A stretch of 64,000 bases of DNA, from NCBI RefSeq assembly GCF_051014685.1, contig NW_027478524.1:868001-932000 (forward strand). The letters run 5' to 3'. Position numbers and translations under genes: made by a program. Source of the DNA: Ptiloglossa arizonensis. Its lineage: Eukaryota > Arthropoda > Insecta > Hymenoptera > Colletidae. Positions within the stretch are counted from its first letter, which is position 1. Every line of letters begins with the position of its first letter. The notes beneath the pieces were generated by a model, which saw only the letters and a list, made by a program, of their open reading frames with translations, ran no database searches and was not told where the DNA came from. Shown here one piece after another: positions 49,701 through 63,878 of this stretch.

Positions 49701-52700
49701 TTTCAGATGCAACAGGAATTTCTCGAGTTTGTCAATCCGTTCGCGAGATATGGGAGTTTGAATTTAAGGAATGGTTGAGAAACCAACAAAATTTTCGCAA
49801 GTCTTATACTCGAAACCAATAACTGGAATGACCTAGCGGAAGAGTACACACACCATTGTAATCGGGCGAGTTTCTGCTTCCAGGTGCAACAGGAATTTCT
49901 CGAGTTCGTCAATCCGTTCGCGAGATATGGGAGTTTGAAGTTAAGGAATGGTTGAGAAACTATCAAAATTTTCGCAAGTCTGATACTTGAAACAAATAAC
50001 TACAAAGCCCTAGGTGAAAAACACACATATCTTTGTAATCGGGCGAGTTCCTACTTTCAGATGCAAAAGGAAATTCTGGAGTTCGTCAATCCGTTCGCGA
50101 GAAATGGGTGTTTGAAGTTAAGGAATGGTTGAGAAACTATCAAAATTTTCGCAAGTCTGATACTCGAAACCAATAACTACAAAGTCCTAGCGGAAAATAC
50201 ACATACCTTTGTAATCGGGCGGGTTTCCACTCTCAGATGCAACAGGAATTTCTCGAGTTCGTCTATCCGTTCGCGAGATATGGGAGTTTGAAGTTAAGGA
50301 ATGGTTGAGAAACCATCAACATTTTCGCAAGTCTGATACTCGAAACCAAGAACTGGAATGGCCTAGGGGAAAAGTACACACACCATTGTAATCGGGCATG
50401 TTTCTACTTTCAGATGCAACAGCAATTTCTCGAGTTCGTCAATCCGTTCGCGAGAAATGGGAGTTTGAAGTTAAGGAATGGTTGAGAAACTATCAAAATT
50501 TTCGCAAGTCTGATACTCGAAACCAATAACTACAATGGCCTAGGGGAAAATACACATACCTTTGTAATCGGGCGAGTTTCCACTTTCAGATGCAACAGGA
50601 ATTTCTCGAGTTCGTCAATCCGTTCGCGAGATATGGGAGTTTGAAGTTAAGGAATGGTTGAGAAACCATCGAAATTTGCGCAATTCCGATGCTAGAAACG
50701 AATAACTGGAATGGCCTAGGGGAAAAGTACACACACCATTCTAATCGGGCGAGTGTCTACTTTCAGATGCAACAGGAATTTCTGGAGTTCGTCAATCCGT
50801 TCGCGAGATATGGGAGTTTGAAGTTAAGGAATGGTTGAGAAACCATCAAAATTTTCGAAAGTCTGATACACGAAACCAATAACTACAAAGGCCTAAGGGA
50901 AAAACACACATATCTTTGTAATCGGGCGAGTTTCTACCTTCAGATGCAACAGGAGTTTCTCGAGTGCGTCAATCCGTTCGCGAGATATGGGAGTTTGAAG
51001 TTAATGAATGGTTGAGAAACCATCAAGATTTTCGCAATTCTGATGCTAGAAACGAATAACTGGAATGGCCTAGGGGAAAAGTACACATAGCGTTGTAATC
51101 GGGCGAGTTTATACTTTCAGATGCAACAGGAATTTCTCGATTTCGTAAATCCGTTCGCGAGATATGGGAGTTTGAGGTTAAGGAATGCTTGAGAAACCAT
51201 CAAAATTTTCGCTGGTCTGATACTCGAAACCAATAACTGGAATGACCTAGGGGAAAAGTACACACACCATTGTAATCGGGCGAGTTTCTGCTTTCAGATG
51301 CAACAGGAATTTCTCGAGTTCGTCAATCCGTTCGTGAGATATGGGAGTTTGAAATTAAGGAATGGTTGAGAGACCATCAAAATTTTCGCAATTCTGATGC
51401 TAGAAACGAATAACTGGAATGGCCTAGGGGAAAAGTACACAAACCATTCTAATCGGGCGAGTGTCTACTTTCAGATGCAACAGGAATTTCTCGAGTTCGA
51501 CAATCCGTTCGCGAGATATGGGAGTTTGAAGTTAAGGAATGGTTGGGAAACCCTCAAAATTTTCGCAAGTCTGATACTCGAAACCAATAACTACAAAGGC
51601 CTACGGGAAAAATACACATATCTTTGTAATCGGGCGAGTTTCCAGTTTCAGATGCAACAGGAATTACTCGAGTTCGTCAATCCGTTCGCGAGATGTGGGA
51701 GTTTGAAGTTATTGAATGGTTGAGAAACTATCAAAATTTTCGCAAGTCTGATACTTGAAACCAATAACTCCTATGGCCTAGAGCAAAAGTGCACATACCG
51801 TTGTAATCGGGCGAGTTTCTGCTTTCAGATGCAATAGGAAATTCTCGAGTTCGTCAATCCGTTCGCGAGATATGGAAGTGTGAAGTTACGGAATGGTTGA
51901 GAAACCATCAAAATTTTCGAATGTCTGATACTCGAAACCAATATCTGGAATGGTCTAGGAGAAAACTACACACACGATTGTAATCGGGCGAGTTTCTACT
52001 TTAAGATGCAACAGGAATTTCTCGAGTTCGTCAACCCTTTTGCGAGATATGGGAGTTTGAAGATACGGAATGGTTGAGAAACCATCAAAATTTTCGCAAG
52101 TCTGATAGTCGAAACCAATAACTACAATGGCCCAGGGGAAAAACACACATACCGTTGTAATTAGCAGAGTTTCTACTTTCGGATGCAACAGGAATTAATG
52201 GTGTTCGTCAATCCGTTCGCGAGATATGGGAGTTTGAAATTAAGGAATGGTTGAGAAACCATCAAAATTTTCGCAAGTCTGATACTCGAAACCAATAACT
52301 ACAAAGGCCTAGGTGAAAAACACACATAACATTGTAAACGGGCGAGTTTCTACTTTCAGATGCAACAGGAATTTCTCGAGTTTGTCAATCCGTTCGCGAG
52401 ATATGGGAGTTTGAATTTAAGGAATGGTTGAGCAACCAACAAAATTTTCGCAAGTCTTATACTCGAAACCAATAACTGGAATGACCTAGGGGAAGAGTAC
52501 ACACACCATTGTAATCGGGCGAGTTTCTGCTTCCAGGTGCAACAGGAATTTCTCTAGTTCGTCAATCCGTTCGCGAGATATGGGAGTTTGAAGTTAAGGA
52601 ATGGTTGAGAAACTATCAAAATTTTCGCAAGTCTGATACTTGAAACCAATAACTACAAAGCCCTAGGTGAAAAACACACATATCTTTGTAATCGGGCGAG

Positions 52701-55220
52701 TTTCTACTTTCAGAGGCAAAAGGAAATTCTGGAGTTCGTCAATCCGTTCGCGAGAAATGGGTGTTTGAAGTTAAGGAATGGTTGAGAAACTATCAAAATT
52801 TTCGCAAGTCTGATACTCGAAACCAATAACTACAAAGTCCTAGGGGAAAATACACATACCTTTGTAATCGGGCGGGTTTCCACTCTCAGATGCAACAGGA
52901 ATTTCTCGAGTTCGTCAATCCGTTCGCGAGATATGGGAGTTTGAAGTTATGGAATGGTTGAGAAACCATCAAAATTTTCGAAAGTCTGATACACGAAACC
53001 AATAACTACAAAGGCCTAAGGGAAAAACACACATATCTTTGTAATCGGGCGAGTTTCTACTTTCAGATGCAACAGGAGCTTCTCGAGTGCGTCAATCCGT
53101 TCGCGAGATATGGGAGTTTGAAGTTAAGGAATGCTTGAGAAACGATCAAAATTTTCGAAAGTCTGATACTCGAAACCAATAACTACAAAGGCCTAGGGGA
53201 AAATGCACATACCTTTGTAATCGGGCGAGTTTCCACTTTCAGATGCAACAGGAGTTTCTCGAGTTCGTCAATCCGTTCGTGAGATATGGGAGTTTGAAGT
53301 TAATGAATGGTTGAGAAACCATCAAGATTTTCGCAATTCTGATGCTAGAAACGAATAACTGGAATGGCCTAGGGGAAAAGTACACATAGCGTTGTAATCG
53401 GGCGAGTTTCTACTTTCAGATGCAACAGGAATTTCTCGATTTCGTAAATCCGTTCGCGAGATATGGGAGTTTGAGGTTAAGGAATGCTTGAGAAACCATC
53501 AAAATTTTCGCTGGTCTGATACTCGAAACCAATAACTACAATGGCCTAGGGGAAAATACACATACCTTTGTAATCGGGCGAGTTTCCACTTTCAGATGCA
53601 ACAGGAATTTCTCGAGTTCGTCAATCCGTTCGCGAGATATGGGAGTTTGAAGTTAAGGAATGGTTGAGAAACCATCAAAATTTTCGCTGGTCTGATACTC
53701 GAAACCAATAACTACAATGGCCTAGGGGAAAATACACATACCTTTGTAATCGGGCGAGTTTCCACTTTCAGATGCAACAGGAATTTCTCGAGTTCGTCAA
53801 TCCGTTCGCGAGATATGGGAGTTTGAAGTTAAGGAATGGTTGAGAAACCATCGAAATTTGCGCAATTCCGATGCTAGAAACGAATAACTGGAATGGCCTA
53901 GGGGAAAAGTACACACACCATTCTAATCGGGCGAGTTTCTACCTTCAGATGCAACAGGAGTTTCTCGAGTGCGTCAATCCGTTCGCGAGATATGGGAGTT
54001 TGAAGTTAATGAATGGTTGAGAAACCATCAAGATTTTCGCAATTCTGATGCTAGAAACGAATAACTGGAATGGCCTAGGGGAAAAGTACACATAGCGTTG
54101 TAATCGGGCGAGTTTCTACTTTCAGATGCAACAGGAATTTCTCGATTTCGTAAATCCGTTCGCGAGATATGGGAGTTTGAGGTTAAGGAATGCTTGAGAA
54201 ACCATCAAAATTTTCGCTGGTCTGATACTCGAAACCAATAACTGGAATGACCTAGGGGAAAAGTACACACACCATTGTAATCGGGCGAGTTTCTGCTTTC
54301 AGATGCAACAGGAATTTCTCGAGTTCGTCAATCCGTTCGTGAGATATGGGAGTTTGAAATTAAGGAATGGTTGAGAGACCATCAAAATTTTCGCAATTCT
54401 GATGCTAGAAACGAATAACTGGAATGGCCTAGGGGAAAAGTACACAAACCATTCTAATCGGGCGAGTGTCTACTTTCAGATGCAACAGGAATTTCTCGAG
54501 TTCGACAATCCGTTCGCGAGATATGGGAGTTTGAAGTTAAGGAATGGTTGGGAAACCCTCAAAATTTTCGCAAGTCTGATACTCGAAACCAATAACTACA
54601 AAGGCCTACGGGAAAAATACACATATCTTTGTAATCGGGCGAGTTTCCAGTTTCAGATGCAACAGGAATTACTCGAGTTCGTCAATCCGTTCGCGAGATG
54701 TGGGAGTTTGAAGTTATTGAATGGTTGAGAAACTATCAAAATTTTCGCAAGTCTGATACTTGAAACCAATAACTCCTATGGCCTAGAGCAAAAGTGCACA
54801 TACCGTTGTAATCGGGCGAGTTTCTGCTTTCAGATGCAATAGGAAATTCTCGAGTTCGTCAATCCGTTCGCGAGATATGGAAGTGTGAAGTTACGGAATG
54901 GTTGAGAAACCATCAAAATTTTCGAATGTCTGATACTCGAAACCAATATCTGGAATGGTCTAGGAGAAAACTACACACACCATTGTAATCGGGCGAGTTT
55001 CTACTTTAAGATGCAACAGGAATTTCTCGAGTTCGTCAACCCTTTTGCGAGATATGGGAGTTTGAAGATACGGAATGGTTGAGAAACCATCAAAATTTTC
55101 GCAAGTCTGATAGTCGAAACCAATAACTACAATGGCCCAGGGGAAAAACACACATACCGTTGTAATTAGCAGAGTTTCTACTTTCGGATGCAACAGGAAT
55201 TAATGGTGTTCGTCAATCCG
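46711..55220 (+). repeat. Monomer variant taatggtgttcg and its five dispersed copies
   Basis: The variant that replaces the CTCGAG site with aattaatggtgttcg is at 46711, 47773, 49543, 52196 and 55201. Spacings are 1062, 1770, 2653 and 3005 bp, close to 6, 10, 15 and 17 monomers. Long flanks are shared each time, so the spacing records duplications of different lengths. Confidence 0.88.
50931..52860 (+). repeat. About 1.9-kb satellite block, copy 1 of a 17-monomer-offset duplication
   Basis: From the landmark tttctaccttcag (50931) the sequence matches 53936-55865 at a constant 3005-bp offset (17 x 177 minus 4). The match ends where this copy has gggcgggtttccactctcag and the other has caggcgagtttccac. 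Confidence 0.87.
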
Positions 55221-55865
55221 TTCGCGAGATATGGGAGTTTGAAATTAAGGAATGGTTGAGAAACCATCAAAATTTTCGCAAGTCTGATACTCGAAACCAA
55301 TAACTACAAAGACCTAGGTGAAAAACACACATAACATTGTAATCGGGCGAGTTTCTACTTTCAGATGCAACAGGAATTTCTCGAGTTTGTCAATCCGTTC
55401 GCGAGATATTGGAGTTTGAATTTAAGGAATGGTTGAGCAACCAACAAAATTTTCGCAAGTCTTATACTCGAAACCAATAACTGGAATGACCTAGGGGAAG
55501 AGTACACACACCATTGTAATCGGGCGAGTTTCTGCTTCCAGGTGCAACAGGAATTTCTCGAGTTCGTCAATCCGTTCGCGAGATATGGGAGTTTGAAGTT
55601 AAGGAATGGTTGAGAAACTATCAAAATTTTCGCAAGTCTGATACTTGAAACCAATAACTACAAAGCCCTAGGTGAAAAACACACATATCTTTGTAATCGG
55701 GCGAGTTTCTACTTTCAGAGGCAAAAGGAAATTCTGGAGTTCGTCAATCCGTTCGCGAGAAATGGGTGTTTGAAGTTAAGGAATGGTTGAGAAACTATCA
55801 AAATTTTCGCAAGTCTGATACTCGAAACCAATAACTACAAAGTCCTAGGGGAAAATACACATACC
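53936..55865 (+). repeat. About 1.9-kb satellite block, copy 2
   Basis: Second copy of 50931-52860, near identical. It differs at single bases such as aaagacctagg here and aaaggcctagg in the first copy. Confidence 0.87.
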
Positions 55866-58800
55866 TTTGTAATCAGGCGAGTTTCCACTTTCAGATGCAA
55901 CAGGAATTTCTCGAGTTCGTCAATCCGTTCGCGAGATATGGGAGTTTGAAGTTAAGGAATGGTTGAGAAACCATCGAAATTTGCGCAATTCCGATGCTAG
56001 AAACGAATAACTGGAATGGCCTAGGGGAAAAGTACACACACCATTCTAATCGGGCGAGTGTCTACTTTCAGATGCAACAGGAATTTCTGGAGTTCGTCAA
56101 TCCGTTCGCGAGATATGGGAGTTTGAAGTTAAGGAATGGTTGAGAAACCATCAAAATTTTCGTAAGTCTGATACACGAAACCAATAACTACAATGGCCTA
56201 GGGGAAAAACACACATATCTTTGTAATCGGGCGAGTTTCTACTTTCAGATGCAACAAGAATTGCTCGAGTTCGTCAATCCGTTCGCGAGATATGGGAGTT
56301 TGAAGTTAAGGAATGCTTGAGAAACCATCAAAATTTTCGAAAATCTGATACTCGAAACCAATAACTACAAAGGCCTAGGGGAAAAATGCACATACCTTTG
56401 TAATGGGGCGAGTTTCCACTTTCAGATGCAACAGGAATTTCTCGAGTTCGTCATTCCGTTCGCGAGATATTGGATTTTGAAGTTAAGGAATGCTTGAGAA
56501 ACCATCGAAACTTTCGAAAGTCTGATACTCGAAACCAATAACTACAAAGGCCTAGGGGAAAAATGCACATACCTTTGTAATCGGGCATGTTTCTACTTTC
56601 AGATGCAACAGCAATTTCTCGAGTTCGTCAATCCGTTCGCGAGAAATGGGAGTTTGAAGTTAAGGAATGGTTGAGAAACTATCAAAATTTTCGCAAGTCT
56701 GATACTCGAAACCAATAACTACAATGGCCTAGGGGAAAATACACATACCTTTGTAATCGGGCGAGTTTCCACTTTCAGATGCAACAGGAATTTCTCGAGT
56801 TCGTCAATCCGTTCGCGAGATATGGGAGTTTGAAGTTAAGGAATGGTTGAGAAACCATCAAAATTTTCGAATGTCTGATACACGAAACCAATAACTACAA
56901 AGGCCTAAGGGAAAAACACACATATCTTTGTAATCGGGCGAGTTTCTACTTTCAGATGCAACAGGAGTTTCTCGAGTGCGTCAATCCGTTCGCGAGATAT
57001 GGGAGTTTGAAGTTAAGGAATGCTTGAGAAACGATCAAAATTTTCGCAATTCTGATGCTAGAAACGAATAACTGGAATGGCCTAGGGGAAAAGTACACAC
57101 ACCATTCTGATCGGGCGAGTCTCTCCTTTCAGATGCAACAGGAATTTCTCGAGTTCGTCAATCCGTTCGCGAGATATGGGAGTTTGAAGTTAAGGAATGG
57201 TTGGGAAACCCTCAAAATTTTCGCAAGTCTGATACTCGAAACCAATAACTACAAAGGCCAAGGGGAAAATGCACATACCTTTGTAATCGGGCGAGTTTCC
57301 ACTTTCAGATGCAACAGGAATTTCTCGAGTTCGTCAATCCGTTCGTGAGATATGGGAGTTTGAAGTTAATGAATGGTTGAGAAACCATCAAGATTTTCGC
57401 AATTCTGATGCTAGAAACGAATAACTGGAATGGCCTAGGGGAAAAGTACACATAGCGTTGTAATCGGGCGAGTTTCTACTTTCAGATGCAACAGGAATTT
57501 CTCGATTTCGTAAATCCGTTCGCGAGATATGGGAGTTTGAGGTTAAGGAATGCTTGAGAAACCATCAAAATTTTCGCTGGTCTGATACTCGAAACCAATA
57601 ACTGGAATGACCTAGGGGAAAAGTACACACACCATTGTAATCGGGCGAGTTTCTGCTTTCAGATGCAACAGGAATTTCTCGAGTTCGACAATCCGTTCGC
57701 GAGATATGGGAGTTTGAAGTTAAGGAATGGTTGGGAAACCCTCCAAATTTTCGCAAGTCTGATACTCGAAACCAATAACTACAAAGGCCTAGGGGAAAAA
57801 CACACATATCTTTGTAATCGGGCGAGTTTCCAGTTTCAGATGCAACAGGAATTTCTCGAGTTCGTCATCCCGTTCGCGAGATATGGGAGTTCGAAATTAA
57901 GGAATGCTTGAGAAACAATCAAAATTTTCGCAACTCTGATACTCGAAACCAATAACTACAAAGGCCTAGGGGAAAAATGCACATACCTTTGTAATCGGGC
58001 GAGTTTCCACTTTCAGATGCAACAGGAATTTCTGGAGTTCGTCAATCCGTTCACGAAATATGGGAGTTTGAAGTTAAGGAATGGTTGAGAAACCATCGAA
58101 ATTTTCGCAATTCTGATGCTAGAAACGAATAACTGGAATGGCCTAGGGGAAAAGTACACACACCATTCTAATCGGGCGAGTGTCTACTTTCAGATGCAAC
58201 AGGAATTTCTGGAGTTCGTCAATCCGTTCGCGAGATATGGGAGTTTGAAGTTAAGGAATGGTTGAGAAACTATCAAAATTTTCGCAAGTCTGATACACGA
58301 AACCAATAACTACAATGGCCTAGAGGAAAATACACATACCTTTGTAATCAGGCGAGTTTCCACTTTCAGATGCAACAGGAATTTCCCGAGTTCGTCATTC
58401 CGTTCGCGAGATATTGGATTTTGAAGTTAAGGAATGCTTGAGAAACCATCGAAACTTTCGAAAGTCTGATACTCGAAACCAATAACTACAAAGGCCTAGG
58501 GGAAAAATGCACATACCTTTGTAATCGGGCGAGTTTCTACTTTCAGATGCAACAGGAATTTCTCGAGTTCGTCAATCCGTTCGCGAGAAATGGGAGTTTG
58601 AAGTTAAGGAATGGTTGAGAAACTATCAAAATTTTCGCAAGTCTGATACTCGAAACCAATAACTACAATGGCCTACAGGCAAATACACATACCTTTGTAA
58701 TCAGGCGAGTTTCCACTTTCAGATGCAACAGGACTTTCTCGAGTTCGTCAATCCGTTCGCGAGATATGGGAGTTTGAAGTTAAGGAATGGTTGAGAAACC

Positions 58801-61800
58801 ATCGAAATTTGCGCAATTCCGATGCTAGAAACGAATAACTGGAATGGCATAGGGGAAAAGTACACACACCATTCTAATCGGGCGAGTGTCTACTTTCAGA
58901 TGCAACAGGAATTTCTGGAGTTCGTCAATCCGTTCGCGAGATATGGGAGTTTGAAGTTAAGGAATGGTTGAGAAACCATCAAAATTTTCGAAAGTCTGAT
59001 ACACGAAACCAATAACTACAAAGGCCTAAGGGAAAAACACACATATCTTTGTAATCGGGCGAGTTTCTACTTTCAGATGCAACAGGAGTTTCTCGAGTGC
59101 GTCAATCCGTTCGCGTGTTTTGGGAGTTTGAAGTTAAGGAATTCTTGAGAAACGAACAAAATTTTCGAAAGTCTGATACTCGAAACCAATAACTACAAAG
59201 GTCTAGGGGAAAAATGCACATACCTTTGTAATCGGGCGAGTTTCCAGTTTCAGATGCAACAGGAATTTCTCGAGTTCGTCATCCCGTTCGCGAGATATGG
59301 GAGTTCGAAATTAAGGAATGCTTGAGAAACAATCAAAATTTTCGCAACTCTGATACTCGAAACCAATAACTGCAAAGGCCTAGGGGAAAAATGCACATAC
59401 CTTTGTAATCAGGCGAGTTTCCACTTTCAGATGCAACAGGAATTTCTCGAGTTCGTCAATCCGTTCGCGAGATATGGGAGTTTGAAGTTAAGGAATGGTT
59501 GAGAAACCATCGAAATTTGCGCAATTCCGATGCTAGAAACGAATAACTGGAATGGCCTTGGGGAAAAGTACACACACCATTCTAATCGGGCGGGTTTCTA
59601 CTTTCAGATGCAACAGGAATTTCTCAAGTTCGTCAATCCATTCGCGAGATATGGGAGTTTGAACTTAAGGAATGCTTGAGAAACCATCAAAATTTTCGCA
59701 AGTCTGATACTCGAAACCAATAACTACAATGGCCTAGGGGAAAAACACACATATCTTTGTAATCGGGCGAGTTTCTACTTTCAGATGCAACAAGAATTGC
59801 TCGAGTTCGTCAATCCGTTCGCGAGATATGGGAGTTTGAAGTTAAGGAATGCTTGAGAAACCATCAAAATTTTCGAAAATCTGATACTCGAAACCAATAA
59901 CTACAAAGGCCTAGGGGAAAAATGCACATACCTTTGTAATCGGGCGAGTTTCCACTTTCAGATGCAACAGGAATTTCTCGAGTTCGTCATTCCGTTCGCG
60001 AGATATTGGATTTTGAAGTTAAGGAATGCTTGAGAAACCATCGAAACTTTCGAAAGTCTGATACTCGAAACCAATAACTACAAAGGCCTAGGGGAAAAAT
60101 GCACATACCTTTGTAATCGGGCGAGTTTCTACTTTCAGATGCAACAGGAATTTCTCGAGTTCGTCAATCCGTTCGCGAGATATGGGAGTTTGAGTTTAAG
60201 GAATGCTTGAGAAACCATCAAAATTTTCGCTGGTCTGATACTCGAAACCAATAACTGGAATGACCTAGGGGAAAAGTACACACACCATTGTAATCGGGCG
60301 AGTTTCTGCTTTCAGATGCAACAGGAATTTCTCGAGTTCGACAATCCGTTCGCGAGATATGGGAGTTTGAAGTTAAGGAATGGTTGGGAAACCCTCAAAA
60401 TTTTCGCAAGTCTGATACTCGAAACCAATAACTACAAAGGGCTAGGGGAAAAACACACATATCTATGTAATCGGGCGAGTTTCCAGTTTCAGATGCAACA
60501 GAAATTTCTCGACTTCGTCATCCTGTTCGCGAGATATGGGAGTTCGAAATTAAGGAATGCTTGAGAAACAATCAAAATTTTCGTAAGTCTGATACTCGAA
60601 ACCAATAACTACAAAGGCCTAGGGGAAAATGCACATACCTTTGTAATCGGGCGAGTTTCCACTTTCAGATGCAACAGGAATTTCTGGAGTTCGTCAATCC
60701 GTTCACGAGATATGGGAGTTTCAAGTTAAGGAATGGTTGAGAAACCATCGAAATTTTCGCAATTCTGATGCTAGAAACGAATAACTGGAATGGCCTAGGG
60801 GAAAAGTACACACACCATTCTGATCGGGCGAGTCTCTCCTTTCAGATGCAACAGGAATTTCTCGAGTTCGTCAATCCGTTCGCGAGATATGGGAGTTTGA
60901 AGTTAAGGAATGGTTGGGAAACCCTCAAAATTTTCGCAAGTCTGATACTCGAAACCAATAACTACAAAGGGCTAGGGGAAAAACACACATATCTATGTAA
61001 TCGGGCGAGTTTCCAGTTTCAGATGCAACAGGAATTTCTCGACTTCGTCATCCCGTTCGCGAGATACGGGAGTTCGAAATTAAGGAATGCTTGAGAAACA
61101 ATCAAAATTTTCGTAAGTCTGATACTCGAAACCAATAACTACAGAGGCCTAGGGGAAAATGCACATACCTTTGTAATCGGGCGAGCTTCCAGTTTCAGAT
61201 GCAACAGGAATTTCTCGAGTCCGTCATCCCGTTCGCGAGATATGGGAGTTCGAAATTAAGGAATGCTTGAGAAACAATCAAAATTTTCGCAACTCTGATA
61301 CTCGAAACCAATAACTACAAAGGCCTAGGGGAAAAATGCACATACCTTTGTAATCGGGCGAGTTTCTACTTTCAGATGCAACAGGAATTGCTCAAGTTCG
61401 TCATTCCGTTCGCGAGATATGGGAGTTTGAAGTTAAGGAATGCTTGAGAAACAATCAAAATTTTCGCAACTCTGATACTCGAAACCAATAACTACAAAGG
61501 CCTAGTGGAAAAATGCACATACCTTTGTAATCGGGCGAGTTTCCAGTTTCAGATGCAACAGGAATTTCTCGAGTTCGTCATCCCGTTCGCGAGATATGGG
61601 AGTTCGAAATTATGGAATGCTTGAGAAACAACCAAAATTTTCGCAATTCTGATACTCGAAATCAATAACTACAAAGGCCTAGGGGAAAAATGCACATACC
61701 TTTGTAATCGGGCGAGTTTCCACTTTCAGGTGCAACAGGAATTTCTCGAGTTCGTCAATCGGTTCGCGAGATATGGGAGTTTGAAGTTAAGGAATGGTTG

Positions 61801-62595
61801 AGAAACCATCGAAATTTGCGAAACTCTGATGCTAGAAACGAATAACTGGAATGGCCTAGGGGAAAAGTACACACACTATTCTAATCGGGCGAGTGTCTAC
61901 TTTCAGATGCAACAGGAATTTCTGGAGTTCGTCAATCCGTTCGCGAGATATGGGAGTTTGAAGTTAAGGAATGGTTGAGAAACCATCGAAATTTGCGAAA
62001 CTCTGATGCTAGAAACGAATAACTGGAATGGCCTAGGGGAAAAGTACACACACCATTCTAATCGGGCGAGTCTCTCCTTTCAGATGCAACAGGAATTTCT
62101 CGAGTTCGTCAATCCGTTCGCGAGATATAGGAGTTTGAGGTTAAGGAATGGTTGGGAAACCCTCCAAATTTTCGCAAGTCTGATACTCGAAACCAATAAC
62201 TACAATGGCCTAGGGGAAAAACACACATATCTTTGTAATCGGGCGGGTTTCTACTTTCAGATGCAACAGGAATTTCTCAAGTTCGTCAATCCATTCGCGA
62301 GATATGGGAGTTTGAACTTAAGGAATGCTTGAGAAACCATCAAAATTTTCGAAAGTCTGATACTCGAAGCCAATAACTACAAAGGCCTAGGGGAAAATGC
62401 ACATACCTTTGTAATCGGGCGAGTTTCCACTTTCAGATGCAACAGGAATTTCTCGAGTTCGTCATTCCGTTCGCGAGATATGGGAGTTTGAAGTTAAGGA
62501 ATGGTTGAGAAACAATCAAAATTTTCGCAATTCTGATGCTAGAAACGGGTAACTGGAATGGCCTAGGGGAAAAGTACACACACCATTGTAATCGG

Positions 62596-63878
62596 GCGAG
62601 TTTCCACTTTCAGATGCAACAGGAATTTCTCGAGTTCGTCATTCCGTTCGCGAGATATGGGATTTTGAAGTTAAGGAATGATTGTGAAACCATCAAGATT
62701 TTCGCAATTCTGATGCTAGAAACGAATAACTGGAATGGCCTAGGGGAAAAGTACACACACCATTGTTATCGGGCGAGTTTCTACTTTCAGATGCAACAGG
62801 AATTTCTCGAGTTCGTCAATCCGTTCGCGAGATATGGGAGTTTGAAGTTAAGGAATGCTTGAGAAACAGTCAAAATTTTCGCAAGTCTGATACTCGAAAC
62901 CAATAACTACATAGGCCTAGGGGAAAAATGCACATACCTTTGTAATCGGGCGAGTTTCCACTTTCAGATGCAACAGGAATTTCTCGAGTGCGTCATTCCG
63001 TTCGCGAGATATGGGAGTTTGAAGTTAAGGAATGGTTGAGAAACCATCAAAATTTTCGAAAGTCCGATACTCGAAACCAATAACTACAAAGGCCTAGGGG
63101 AAAAATGCACATACCTTTGTAATCGGGCGAGTTTCCACTTTCAGATGCAACAGGAATTTCTCGAGTTCGTCATTCCGTTCGCGAGATATGGGATTTTGAA
63201 GTTAAGGAATGCTTGAGAAACCATCGAAATTTTCGAAAGTCTGATACTCGAAACCAATAACTACAAAGGCCTAGGGGAAAAATGCACATACCTTTGCAAT
63301 CGGGCGAGTTTCCACTTTCAGATGCAACAGGAATTTCTCGAGTTCGTCATTCCGTTCGCGAGATATGGGATTTTGAAGTTAAGGAATGATTGTGAAACCA
63401 TCAAGATTTTCGCAATTCTGATGCTAGAAACGAATAACTGGAATGGCCTAGGGGAAAAGTACACACACCATTGTTATCGGGCGAGTTTCTACTTTCAGAT
63501 GCAACAGGAATTTCTCGAGTTCGTCAATCCGTTCGCGAGATATGGGAGTTTGAAGTTAAGGAATGCTTGAGAAACAGTCAACATTTTCGCAAGTCTGATA
63601 CTCGAAACCAATAACTACATAGGCCTAGGGGAAAAATGCACATACCTTTGTAATCGGGCGAGTTTCCACTTTCAGATGCAACAGGAATTTCTCGAGTGCG
63701 TCATTCCGTTCGCGAGATATGGGAGTTTGAAGTTAAGGAATGGTTGAGAAACCATCAAAATTTTCGAAAGTCCGATACTCGAAACCAATAACTACAAAGA
63801 CCTAGGGGAAAATGCACATACCTTTGTAATCGGGCGAGTTTCCACTTTCAGATGCAACAGGAATTTCTCGAGTTCGTC
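62596..63878 (+). repeat. 4-monomer (708-bp) tandem duplication near the window end
   Basis: The series gggattttgaagttaagg, aatgattgtgaaaccatcaag and caccattgttatcggg is at about 62660-62770 and again 708 bp later at 63368-63478. Copies run from about 62596 and 63304. The second copy continues to about 63878 with few differences. Confidence 0.85.
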
